Position numbers and translations under genes: made by a program. The notes beneath the pieces were generated by a model, which had not been told where the DNA came from, searched no databases, and worked only from the letters and a program-made list of their open reading frames with translations. Shown here piece by piece: positions 8,043 to 16,659 of a DNA stretch of 64,000 nucleotides. This stretch comes from Acetobacter aceti (GTDB taxonomy: Bacteria > Pseudomonadota > Alphaproteobacteria > Acetobacterales > Acetobacteraceae). The stretch lies in assembly GCF_002005445.1 (NCBI RefSeq), contig NZ_CP014692.1, forward strand, positions 3,038,501 through 3,102,500. The letters run 5' to 3'. The stretch's first letter is position 1; every line of letters starts with the position of its first letter.

Positions 8043-10238
8043 TTAATATTTAACTGCTGCACCAAGTGAATCTGTCCAGGCAGAGCCATTCCACCAGACG
8101 GGTATGCCTTTCAGAGCTGAACTGGAAGAGCTGGAATAGCAATTTGAGCAGTAACGTTGATCACCAGTTGTTAAATTTGCTGTAGGTAGTGCACTATAAA
8201 TATTATTGGGTGCATTTATTGATCCATTGGATTTCAGGGCAGCATCAATAATGAATGAACTTCCTGTTGGCCCGTTTGCGCCCAGCACATGAATGTTGCC
8301 ATCCGTGTTGCCATAAATATAACCGGCAAGAACATTGGTTGCATTCATTAACAGAAGAGATTTTCCACTATTAATGATGAGATTATCATCGGCTTCCGGT
8401 GTACCCTGCCTGTTGACGGAGAAGCCACAACCTGCATACCCACATAGGGTAATTCCATTGGGATAATTGGCGGAATTGAATTCAAGATGTTCCTGTACAG
8501 TCCCATCCATGGAAAGCTGATGAACATCGTTGTGGCCATCAACCTGTATACCCATGCTTGTGGTAATATCGTTATAATCATTTTGATTGCTGGTATCATC
8601 TGAATTGCGTGTGTTCCAGATCGATAGTCGCATATTGTGTGAATACGCAGGCCACGCGCTATCCGCATCCCAGCCAGGTCGATTGGATTGCGCGAAATCG
8701 GCAACGACTTTCTGAGAGCCCTTTGTATATGCAGGCCCACCATATCCGGCTGAAGCGAAAGAATGAGAGGCGACGTTCATGGAATACCATTCGCCCGACA
8801 GAATCAGCGTGTTTGCGTTGCCACCAGCCAGATTCATGTCATAACTGTCTGCGCTTGGAGATGCGCCACCGCTATAAGCTACAGTTATTCCACGTATGTA
8901 TGCACTCTCTCCCGAAGTGTCGTCGTTCCAGAGATCATATTCAATACCTTCACAACTGCGCAGTTGATTATTGATTTTTCCCGTTGGGTCATTAATGTCT
9001 CCCGGTGTTGCGTGGGGTGTTGGGCCAGGAAGATAACAGATGACATTGTTATCAAATGCCTTGGTATAGACACCGAACATGATCGCAGGGTCACCAAAAT
9101 CCGACCACACGGTGTCAATAGCCGGTGTGGTGCCGTCCAGTGTGGTTGTCCCCGGGGTTTCAGTGGTGATATTTGTGCTGGGGAAGTTTTGCGTCTGATT
9201 GAAAATGCGCCATCCATCCGTCGCGATGCTCACGACCAAGCCCGAGGCATTTGTGGTATAGCCCGACATTTCACCAACGAAAGTTGCGTTCTTGTAAGTC
9301 GCAGGATTAACGCCAATCTCGTTGGTAATCATACGCGCATGTGCGTGTGATTTAATCCAGTCCGACCATACCTGAGGGAGGGGATTGGCAAAAGATGCAC
9401 CACTTGCGGAAAATGTTGGAATATGAGTCAGACCGTCAGGAGCTGTTACGGCAGTACCAGTTGTCGTGAAAACTGGTGATGTTGGGCCAGCAAATGTATA
9501 GCGGGCGACAGCATCATAATTGTCATACTGCGCAGCGCCGCTGGCGTAACTTGGGCCAACGCCGGCAATTGATCCCCGCATATTTTCGGACTGCATGAAG
9601 ACGCCTTCGACAATCCCCATGTTTCCGCTTGAATACGGTATATTGTGAATGAAGAGAGGGACGCCATCGAACTCCTGTGATCCGCCCAGCCGCAGATGAG
9701 TGGGGGGCATGTAGTCATCCACGTAACTGTTGCCCGATGAGTCGTAACCCATGATCCATCGATGATTGAATGCGATTTTGGGGTTGCCGTACTGGGTTGC
9801 TGTGCCTGAATTTGTGGACCAGGTGAGCGGATCATTCCATCCAACTGTAGAATAATCGCTCGCAGTAGATTCAGTTGTTGCAACTGGTGAGGTGACGTTT
9901 CCACTTGAATCGAGTACTGCCAGACCGCCAGCCACTCCCATCAGGGAGGATTGGATCGCACCGACCGCAAGGGAATACGCCGAACTTGCCGTTGACGTGG
10001 TGGATGCAAGCGAATTCGTATTTTTTTGTGTGCTTGTGGCGAGCTGTGCAAGTGTTTTTCCGGTACCGGTGACAACAGCGCCGCCATTGATCTGTGTGAC
10101 CTGAAGCGTGCTGTCGGCGTAGGCAGCCGATGTCGCCGTTACCAGCAGGAAGATAAGCCAGGGCAGGGTTGAGCAATGATGCGTGCGGAAATGCCAGCAT
10201 CGCGAAACATCGAAAATCTTCGAATGGGGAAATGTCAT
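8043..10238 (-). CDS. Large secreted protein with tail-fibre-like C-terminus at the prophage edge
   Basis: A 731-residue protein if started at the ATG at 10238 (GAG six bases upstream). A TTG 30 bases further upstream is an alternative start. Residues 1-42 look like a signal peptide with a long n-region (LPWLIFLLVTATSAAYA, then cleavage). The mature N-terminus is low complexity (TSTQKNTNSLASTTSTAS), the middle is Gly/Asn/Trp-rich, and the C-terminus (GIPVWWNGSAWTDSLG) resembles the terminal motif of phage tail-fibre and beta-helix proteins in this bacterial group. No catalytic motif is recognised. GC is higher than in the adjacent structural genes. It could be a lysogenic-conversion surface protein, a tail fibre with an unusual leader, or a host secreted protein at the insertion edge. 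Confidence 0.55.
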   Translation of the reverse strand: MTFPHSKIFDVSRCWHFRTHHCSTLPWLIFLLVTATSAAYADSTLQVTQINGGAVVTGTGKTLAQLATSTQKNTNSLASTTSTASSAYSLAVGAIQSSLMGVAGGLAVLDSSGNVTSPVATTESTASDYSTVGWNDPLTWSTNSGTATQYGNPKIAFNHRWIMGYDSSGNSYVDDYMPPTHLRLGGSQEFDGVPLFIHNIPYSSGNMGIVEGVFMQSENMRGSIAGVGPSYASGAAQYDNYDAVARYTFAGPTSPVFTTTGTAVTAPDGLTHIPTFSASGASFANPLPQVWSDWIKSHAHARMITNEIGVNPATYKNATFVGEMSGYTTNASGLVVSIATDGWRIFNQTQNFPSTNITTETPGTTTLDGTTPAIDTVWSDFGDPAIMFGVYTKAFDNNVICYLPGPTPHATPGDINDPTGKINNQLRSCEGIEYDLWNDDTSGESAYIRGITVAYSGGASPSADSYDMNLAGGNANTLILSGEWYSMNVASHSFASAGYGGPAYTKGSQKVVADFAQSNRPGWDADSAWPAYSHNMRLSIWNTRNSDDTSNQNDYNDITTSMGIQVDGHNDVHQLSMDGTVQEHLEFNSANYPNGITLCGYAGCGFSVNRQGTPEADDNLIINSGKSLLLMNATNVLAGYIYGNTDGNIHVLGANGPTGSSFIIDAALKSNGSINAPNNIYSALPTANLTTGDQRYCSNCYSSSSSSALKGIPVWWNGSAWTDSLGAAVKY

Positions 10239-10477
10239 TTTATCTCGATTGGTGAAAGCATAGGGCAATGAAGAGATCTTGAGCGTGTGAAAATGCAGCA
10301 GGCTCGAATGACGCAGATATTAACGTGTCTCTACTTGCCGCGCTTTACCGGGACACATCGCCCTTCCCCGGTTTTCTGCTCTTCGGGCTTTTCTCCACCG
10401 GCCAAAGCGGGTATCCGCGCCCTGAGCAAACAGTTCCGCCCCGCAACCCGAGGGGCACGAGACGCGGACGAGGTCAC
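10239..10477. other. Junction between prophage side and pheS; likely pheST promoter region
   Basis: A 239-bp stretch between the divergent secreted-protein gene and pheS. No gene is supported. In many bacteria rpmI and rplT lie directly upstream of pheS. Here that place is taken by the prophage end, so the pheST promoter must lie in this interval or the operon has been separated from its usual partners. GAGG at about 10469-10473 serves the pheS ATG. An attachment site is expected nearby, but its partner is outside the window. Confidence 0.4.
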
Positions 10478-11545
10478 ATGAGCGACGATGTTGATACACT
10501 CCGGCAGGACTGCCTCGCGGCCCTTGCGGAAGCCACAGACCAGCGTGCCTGGGACGCCATCCGTGTCTCGTTTCTCGGAAAGTCGGGCCGACTGACCGGC
10601 CTGCTCAAGCAACTCGGGCGTATGGACGCCGAAGAACGCAAGGTGCGTGGCGCCCAGCTTAATCGTCTCCGTGATGAACTGACCCGCGCCATCGAGGACC
10701 GTGGGCGCGAGATCGAGACTGCTGCACTCGACGCACGCCTCGCCGCCGAACGGGTTGATATCTCCGTGCCGGTCGTCGAAGCCGCACGCGGCGGGCTCCA
10801 CCCCGTCAGTCAGGCCGTCGAGGAGATCACCGCCATCTTCGGCGCGATGGGCTTCACCGTCGCCGAGGGTCCGGACATTGAAACCGACTGGCACAACTTC
10901 TCCGCGCTCAATACGCCGGAACACCACGCCGCCCGTACCGACCACGACACGTTCTACCTGCCGCCCGAAGGCGATGACCGGAACCGCGTTCTGCGCACCC
11001 AGACCTCCGGCGTGCAGATCCGCACAATGCTCGGCCAGAAGCCGCCGATCCGTATCATTGCGCCGGGCCGCACCTACCGAGCCGACCACGACGCCACCCA
11101 CTCACCGATGTTCCATCAGTGCGAAGGGCTGGTCATCGATCAGGGCATCACCCTCGGCCACCTGAAAGGCACGCTGATCGAGTTCCTGCGCGTCTTTTTC
11201 GGCAAGCCCGATCTGCCCGTGCGGTTCCGCGCCTCCTATTTTCCCTTCACCGAGCCTTCAATGGAGGTCGATATCGGCTGGTCCCGCAAGACCGGCGAAA
11301 TCGGAGGCGGAGAGGACTGGCTGGAAGTCCTCGGCTCCGGCATGGTCCACCCGCGCGTGCTGGCCAATTGCGGTCTGAACCCCGAGGAATGGCAGGGCTT
11401 CGCCTTCGGTATGGGCATTGAACGCCTCTCCATGCTCAAGAACGGTATCCCCGACCTTCGCTCTTTCTATGAAAGCGATGTCCGCTGGCTTACCCACTAC
11501 GGGACCGATCCGCTCGCGCCCGCCCTGCTGCACGAGGGAATCTGA
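10478..11545 (+). CDS. pheS: Phenylalanyl-tRNA synthetase alpha subunit
   Basis: A 355-residue class II synthetase subunit that activates Phe and transfers it to tRNA-Phe as an alpha2beta2 tetramer in the cytoplasm. The ATG at 10478 (GAGG seven bases upstream) gives the normal family length. The frame stays open further upstream, but that extension has no PheS similarity. Visible are the N-terminal coiled coil (residues 1-90), motif 2 (GRTYRADHDATHSPMFHQ, near residue 197) and motif 3 (GFAFGMGIERLSML, near residue 307). pheT follows after three bases, so the two are co-translated. Confidence 0.97.
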   Translation: MSDDVDTLRQDCLAALAEATDQRAWDAIRVSFLGKSGRLTGLLKQLGRMDAEERKVRGAQLNRLRDELTRAIEDRGREIETAALDARLAAERVDISVPVVEAARGGLHPVSQAVEEITAIFGAMGFTVAEGPDIETDWHNFSALNTPEHHAARTDHDTFYLPPEGDDRNRVLRTQTSGVQIRTMLGQKPPIRIIAPGRTYRADHDATHSPMFHQCEGLVIDQGITLGHLKGTLIEFLRVFFGKPDLPVRFRASYFPFTEPSMEVDIGWSRKTGEIGGGEDWLEVLGSGMVHPRVLANCGLNPEEWQGFAFGMGIERLSMLKNGIPDLRSFYESDVRWLTHYGTDPLAPALLHEGI

Positions 11546-11548
11546 TCC

Positions 11549-14011
11549 ATGAAGTTCACGCTCTCCTGGCTTCACGACCATCTGGAAACCTCCGCCACGC
11601 TGGAGGAAATCTGCGCCGCCCTGAACCGCATCGGCCTTGAGGTCGAAGGCGTCGAGCAGCGCGGTGCGGCCGTCGCGCCATTCCTCACGGCCCGCATCCT
11701 CTCCGCTGTCCAGCATCCGAACGCCGACCGCCTGCGCGTCTGCCGCGTCGATGCCGGTCCGGGCTTCAACGATGTGCAGGTCGTCTGCGGCGCACCGAAC
11801 GCCCGTGAAGGCATTTCCGTCATCTTCGCGCCGCCGGGCACTTACATTCCGGGTCTCGACATCACCATCAAGGCGGGCAAGATCCGTGGCGAGGCCAGCG
11901 GCGGCATGCTCTGCTCGCTGCGTGAACTCGGGCTTGGCGCTGAATCCGACGGCATCGCCGAACTGCCGGAAGACACGTTTCCCGGCCAGTCCTACGCCGA
12001 CTTCGCAGGCCTCGAAGACACCGTCATCGAGATCGCCATCACCCCGAACCGCGGTGACGCGCTGGCCGTGTATGGCATCGCCCGCGACCTCGCGGCCACC
12101 GGTCTCGGCAAGCTGAAGCCGTTCCTCGCCGATACGGTCGATGGCACTTTCCCGTCACCGATCAAATGGGACGACACCTACACGGAAGCCTGCCCGTGGG
12201 TGCTCGGACGCACCATCAAGGGTGTGAAAAACGGTCCCAGCCCGCAATGGCTGCGGGACAGGCTGGAAGCCATTGGCCTGCGTTCGATTTCCACACTGGT
12301 CGATATCACCAACCTGTTCACCATCGACCTCGGCCGTCCGCTGCATGTTTTCGACGCCGCCCGTATCAAGGGCGACACGCTGACCGTCTGCCGTGGCGGC
12401 AACGAGACGATCCGCGCGCTCGACGGCAAGGATTATATCGTCACATCCGAGGACTGCGTGATCGCGGATGGTGCAGGTGTCCAGTCCATCGCCGGCATCA
12501 TGGGCGGCGAAGCGACCGAGGTCACGGACGCCACCACTGACGTGTTTATCGAGTGCGCCCTGTTCGACCCGATCCGCATTGCGCTGACAGGCCGTCGCCT
12601 CGGCATCAATTCCGACGCCCGCTACCGTTTCGAGCGTGGTGTTGATCAGGCCATGCCCGTCATGGCGCTTGAAGCCGCGACCCGCCTGATCATGGAACTG
12701 TGCGGCGGTGAGGCAAGTGAAGTCGTCTCCGCTGGCGCCCGGCCGCACTGGCAGCGTAAGGCAAAACTACGCTTCAAGCGTGTCGCTTCCTTCGGCGGCC
12801 TCGATGTGCCTGCCGATGAATGCATGACCATCCTTGGCCATCTCGGCTTCGAGACAACGACCCGCGATGAGCACAGTGTCACCGTTGCGGTTCCTTCATG
12901 GCGCAACGATGTGGCCCAGCCGGTCGTGCTCGACCCGTCCTCCGATATTCCGGCCGATCGCTGCATGGAACTGGAAAACGCGGTCTCCCGTATCGAGCCG
13001 GAGTGTGACCTGATCGAGGAGATCCTTCGCATCAAAGGGCTGGATCAGGTCCAGCCCGTGCCGCTGCCGACGCGTTCCGTCGTGCCCGGCACGGCGCTCA
13101 CACCGGGGCGCACACGTCTGGCCCGCGCCCGTCGCGTCATGACGGCGCGCGGCCTGATGGAGACAGTCGGTTTCTCTTTCATCGCTTATGATGAGGCCCA
13201 CAAGTTCGGGGATGCTCCGGAAAGCCTGCGTCTGCTGAACCCCATCGCCGCCGACCTCGACCAGATGCGCCCGACGCCCGTGCCGAACCTGCTCGCCGCC
13301 GCCCGTCGCAATGCAGTCCGGGGCTGGCCCGATCTGGGACTGTGCGAGATCGGTGCGGCTTTCAGCGCCGAAGGACAGACGACGATCGCCGCCGGTCTCC
13401 GGGCTGGCCGCACATCGCGGCAACCGGGTGTGACAGCGGTCCCCATGACCTTCGCCGCTTCCAAAGCTGATGCGCTCGACGTGCTGACCTCGCTCGGCGT
13501 GCCGTCTGACGCCCTGACCGCCACGCCTGACGCGCCCTGCTACTACCATCCGGGCCGTTCTGGCGTGCTCCGGCAGGGACCGAAGAACGTGCTGGCCCAT
13601 TTCGGCGAACTGCATCCCTCCATATTGCAGGAAGCCGGGTTCGACTCACCGGTCGTGGTGTTCGAAGTGTTCCTCGACCGTATCCCCGAGCCGAAGCGTC
13701 GCAAGAAGTCTGCTCCCGACCTGTCGCCGTTCCAGCCGGTAAGACGTGATTTCGCTTTCCTCGCTGCTCACGATGTACCGGTGGAGACGATCCTTCGTGC
13801 TGCCAGAGGAGCCGAGCGCAACCTGATCACCGACGTATCGCTTTTCGATATCTATGCGGGCGACAAGCTGCCGGAAGGTCAGAAATCGGTTGGTATCGAG
13901 GTTGTCATCCAGCCTAAGGAGGCCAGCCTGACGGATGCACAGCTTGAAGCTTTGTCCGAGAAGGTCATCGCAGCGGTCGCCAAGGCCACCGGCGCCTCCC
14001 TGCGGTCGTGA
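11549..14011 (+). CDS. pheT: Phenylalanyl-tRNA synthetase beta subunit
   Basis: An 820-residue partner of PheS. Domains in order: the N-terminal MKFTLSWLHDHL, an OB-fold tRNA-binding (EMAP-like) domain at about residues 40-150 (NADRLRVCRVDAG), the B3/B4 editing domain (about 210-400, with ALFDPIRIALTGRRLGI), the B5 domain (about 410-510), the catalytic-like core (TPGRTRLARARRVMTARGLMETV) and the C-terminal ferredoxin-fold anticodon-binding domain (PFQPVRRDFAFL). Length and order are normal for bacterial PheT. It lies three bases after pheS. Confidence 0.97.
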   Translation: MKFTLSWLHDHLETSATLEEICAALNRIGLEVEGVEQRGAAVAPFLTARILSAVQHPNADRLRVCRVDAGPGFNDVQVVCGAPNAREGISVIFAPPGTYIPGLDITIKAGKIRGEASGGMLCSLRELGLGAESDGIAELPEDTFPGQSYADFAGLEDTVIEIAITPNRGDALAVYGIARDLAATGLGKLKPFLADTVDGTFPSPIKWDDTYTEACPWVLGRTIKGVKNGPSPQWLRDRLEAIGLRSISTLVDITNLFTIDLGRPLHVFDAARIKGDTLTVCRGGNETIRALDGKDYIVTSEDCVIADGAGVQSIAGIMGGEATEVTDATTDVFIECALFDPIRIALTGRRLGINSDARYRFERGVDQAMPVMALEAATRLIMELCGGEASEVVSAGARPHWQRKAKLRFKRVASFGGLDVPADECMTILGHLGFETTTRDEHSVTVAVPSWRNDVAQPVVLDPSSDIPADRCMELENAVSRIEPECDLIEEILRIKGLDQVQPVPLPTRSVVPGTALTPGRTRLARARRVMTARGLMETVGFSFIAYDEAHKFGDAPESLRLLNPIAADLDQMRPTPVPNLLAAARRNAVRGWPDLGLCEIGAAFSAEGQTTIAAGLRAGRTSRQPGVTAVPMTFAASKADALDVLTSLGVPSDALTATPDAPCYYHPGRSGVLRQGPKNVLAHFGELHPSILQEAGFDSPVVVFEVFLDRIPEPKRRKKSAPDLSPFQPVRRDFAFLAAHDVPVETILRAARGAERNLITDVSLFDIYAGDKLPEGQKSVGIEVVIQPKEASLTDAQLEALSEKVIAAVAKATGASLRS

Positions 14012-14060
14012 GGGAGAAACTCCACATGACGTGGAACCGCCGTGATGATATGAGCGCAGC

Positions 14061-15209
14061 ATGACCTGCGATCAGCTCCCCTCTCCGGCTCTCCTGCCGC
14101 CGGGCTTCATCGACCTCCTCGCGGCGGATGCCCAGACAGAGGCCAACGGCACTCAGGCTCTTCTGTCCGTGTTTGCAAGTCATGGATATGAACGGGTCGC
14201 ACCGCCGTTGCTGGAGTTTGAAGACACGCTGCTCGGCGGAGCAGGAGCCGCACTGGCGGAGCAGGCTTTTCGCCTGATGGACCCCGATACCCGTCGGATG
14301 ATGGCATTGCGTCCGGACATTACACCGCAGATCGCGCGTATCGCGGCGACCCGTCTGCATGATGCGCCGCGTCCCCTACGCCTTTCCTATGCAGGGCAGG
14401 CTGTGCTGATCGGCAACGGCACGGCAGGACAGAATGAACGCCAGATCGGACAGGCGGGCATTGAACTGATCGGTCCCGACAGCGCGCAGGCGGATGCTGA
14501 AGTGATCGCGATCGCCGCCGAGGCTCTGGCCCGTGTCGGCATCTCCGATCTGTCCTTCGATCTCACCATGCCGCTTCTGGCGCCGTCACTGATTGAGCAG
14601 GCTGGTCTGTCCGCTGCGACGACAACAGCCCTGATGCACGCCCTTGATCGCAAGGACGCCGCCGCCGTCGCCGAACATGGCGGCCCGATCGCGGATGTGC
14701 TGATCCGGCTGCTTCATGCTGCTGGTGAAGCCGATCAGGCGCTCGCCGCCCTGCGGGACGTCAACCTGCCTGAAAAGACACGCGCCTTCAGTGAGCGTCT
14801 GATGGAATCCACCGCCGCCATCCGCGCCCGCGTGCCGGGCTGTCAGGTGACAGTGGACCCGGTCGAGTTCCGTGGATGGAAGTATCACACGGGTGTCTGT
14901 GTATCGGTTTACGCGCTGGGCTCGTCCGAAGAACTCGGGCGGGGGGGGCGTTATCTGTGCAATGACAACGAACCTGCCTGTGGCCTGACCCTGCGGCCCA
15001 ACGCCGTTTTTCGTGTCGCGCCGCGCAGGGCGCCGCCGCAGCGCGTCTATCTCCCTTTCGGTGCGGACGAGACCGTCGGTCGCATTCTCCGTGACAAGGG
15101 GCATGTGACCGTTGCAGGTCTCGCTCCAGCCATACAGGAAGAGGAAGAGGCCCGCCGTCTCGCCTGTTCTTTTGTCAGCCGCGATGGCACGCTCGTACCT
15201 GTCGGCTGA
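14061..15209 (+). CDS. hisZ: ATP phosphoribosyltransferase regulatory subunit
   Basis: A 382-residue class II aminoacyl-tRNA-synthetase-like protein without tRNA charging activity. HisZ pairs with the short form of HisG and makes it sensitive to histidine, controlling the first step of histidine synthesis. Seen here: GYERVAPPLLEFEDTLLGG (residues 40-58), LRPDITPQIARIAA (motif-2 region) and the C-terminal FRGWKYHTGVCVSVYALG with GRGGRYL. The spacing of about 50 bases after pheT and the 80-base gap to purA suggest a loose cluster. A HisRS is less likely because the C-terminal anticodon-binding domain is missing. Confidence 0.92.
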   Translation: MTCDQLPSPALLPPGFIDLLAADAQTEANGTQALLSVFASHGYERVAPPLLEFEDTLLGGAGAALAEQAFRLMDPDTRRMMALRPDITPQIARIAATRLHDAPRPLRLSYAGQAVLIGNGTAGQNERQIGQAGIELIGPDSAQADAEVIAIAAEALARVGISDLSFDLTMPLLAPSLIEQAGLSAATTTALMHALDRKDAAAVAEHGGPIADVLIRLLHAAGEADQALAALRDVNLPEKTRAFSERLMESTAAIRARVPGCQVTVDPVEFRGWKYHTGVCVSVYALGSSEELGRGGRYLCNDNEPACGLTLRPNAVFRVAPRRAPPQRVYLPFGADETVGRILRDKGHVTVAGLAPAIQEEEEARRLACSFVSRDGTLVPVG

Positions 15210-15289
15210 TTACCTGATTTCCATCGGGGCGCTTCCGCTGGAAATAGCCCCCTGCGTTCATCTTCATTTATCATCGGAGTAGCTGCGTC

Positions 15290-16579
15290 ATGTCGAATGT
15301 CACCGTGATCGGGGCCCAGTGGGGCGACGAGGGCAAAGGCAAGATCGTCGACTGGCTGGCCAGCCGCGCCGATGTCGTCGTTCGTTTTCAGGGCGGTCAC
15401 AACGCCGGACACACGCTGGTCGTCGGGGAGCAGGTCTACAAGCTTTCCCTGCTGCCATCCGGTCTCGTGCGCGGCAAGCTTGGCATCATCGGCAATGGTG
15501 TTGTCGTTGATCCGCAGGCGCTGCTGGCGGAAATCGCTCGTGTTGTGGCCCAGGGCCTGCCAGTGTCTCCTGACACCCTGAAAATCGCCGAAAATGTTCC
15601 GCTGATCCTGCCTGTGCATGGCGCTCTCGATCGGGCCCGTGAGGCCGCGCGCGGCGATCGCAAGATCGGCACGACCGGACGGGGCATCGGTCCTGCGTAT
15701 GAAGACAAGGTCGCCCGCCGCGCCATCCGTCTGTGTGATCTCGCCGAGCCGGAGACGCTCGACTGGAAGCTCGACGAACTTCTGCTGCACCATAATACCC
15801 TGCTTGCCGGCCACGGCGCCGAGACCTTCGAGAAAGCTGATCTGCTGGCGTTCCTGAACGACATTGCGCCGAAAGTTCTGCCTTACATGGCCCCCGTCGC
15901 GGATCTGCTGGAAGCCGAGCGCAAGGGCGGCAGCAAGATCCTGTTCGAAGGCGCTCAGGCGGTCATGCTGGATGTGGATCACGGCACATACCCCTTCGTG
16001 ACCAGTTCCAACACCGTCGCTTCCAACGCAGGCACCGGTTCAGGCATGGGACCAGCCGCAGCGGGTTTCGTACTCGGCATCGCCAAGGCGTACACCACGC
16101 GCGTCGGTGAGGGACCGTTCCCGAGCGAACTGTTTGACGAGACAGGCCGTGTCCTCGGTGAGCGCGGGCACGAGTTCGGAACAGTCACGGGCCGTCCACG
16201 CCGTTGTGGCTGGTTTGATGCCGTGCTGGTGCGCCACGCCGTGCAGGTGGCCGGCGTCAATGGTCTGGCGCTGACCAAGCTCGACGTGCTCGATGGTCTT
16301 GATGAAATCCGGGTCTGCGTCGGTTATGATCTTGATGGAGAAACGATCAGACGTTTCCCTGCGGGGCCGGCCGCCCAGAGCCGTGTCAAACCGGTCTATG
16401 AGACGCTTGAGGGGTGGAAGGAATCCACCAGGGGCGCTCGTAGCTGGGCGGAACTGCCGGCGCAGGCCATCAAGTATGTCCGTCGGATTGAAGAGCTGGT
16501 CGAAGCACCCGTGACGCTGCTTTCAACCAGCCCGGAACGTGACGACACCATCCTCGTGCGTGACCCGTTCGATTCCTGA
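15290..16579 (+). CDS. purA: Adenylosuccinate synthetase
   Basis: A 429-residue GTP-dependent enzyme that joins IMP and aspartate to adenylosuccinate, the committed AMP branch of purine synthesis. Motifs: the P-loop-like [12 protein letters not shown] (residues 10-21, catalytic Asp and Lys), GHNAGHTL, the IMP-binding [14 protein letters not shown] (about 127-140), [18 protein letters not shown] and [12 protein letters not shown] (about 300). A GGAG lies 9-12 bases upstream of the ATG. Full length and intact. Confidence 0.97.
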   Translation: MSNVTVIGAQWGDEGKGKIVDWLASRADVVVRFQGGHNAGHTLVVGEQVYKLSLLPSGLVRGKLGIIGNGVVVDPQALLAEIARVVAQGLPVSPDTLKIAENVPLILPVHGALDRAREAARGDRKIGTTGRGIGPAYEDKVARRAIRLCDLAEPETLDWKLDELLLHHNTLLAGHGAETFEKADLLAFLNDIAPKVLPYMAPVADLLEAERKGGSKILFEGAQAVMLDVDHGTYPFVTSSNTVASNAGTGSGMGPAAAGFVLGIAKAYTTRVGEGPFPSELFDETGRVLGERGHEFGTVTGRPRRCGWFDAVLVRHAVQVAGVNGLALTKLDVLDGLDEIRVCVGYDLDGETIRRFPAGPAAQSRVKPVYETLEGWKESTRGARSWAELPAQAIKYVRRIEELVEAPVTLLSTSPERDDTILVRDPFDS

Positions 16580-16624
16580 ACGAATCACGTTCTTTTATAA
16601 CAGTCCGTTAAGGGCTGCCCGTTA

Positions 16625-16654
16625 CCCTTTGCGTATTCTGGAATGCGTAAAGGG
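16625..16654 (+). promoter_or_regulatory. Inverted repeat covering the ribosome binding site of the pseudokinase gene
   Basis: Two 14-base arms (16625-16638 and 16641-16654) are complementary apart from two G-U pairs, separated by only two bases. The right arm ends in AAAGGG, the only good Shine-Dalgarno sequence for the ATG at 16660. In mRNA the hairpin would hide the ribosome binding site. It could alternatively be a protein operator or a weak purA terminator, although no T-run follows. Confidence 0.45.
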
Positions 16655-16659
16655 TGAGC

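Noticed and set aside
10325..10477. In-frame N-terminal extension of pheS with a Phe-rich stretch (FPGFLLFGLF) that might be an attenuator leader peptide
   Set aside because: There is no stop codon between it and pheS, no terminator/antiterminator hairpin pair was found, and the PheS family starts at 10478 with a ribosome binding site.
15217..15245. Inverted repeat ATTTCCA/TGGAAAT between hisZ and purA considered as a terminator
   Set aside because: The loop is long and no T-run follows; it may be chance.
15047..15982. 311-codon minus-strand frame opposite hisZ and purA
   Set aside because: Shadow of purA; no plausible start signal or motif.
16578..16596. GAACG/CGTTC hairpin plus TTTT at the purA stop considered as a terminator
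   Set aside because: Only a 5-bp stem overlapping the stop codon and four T; too weak to call.
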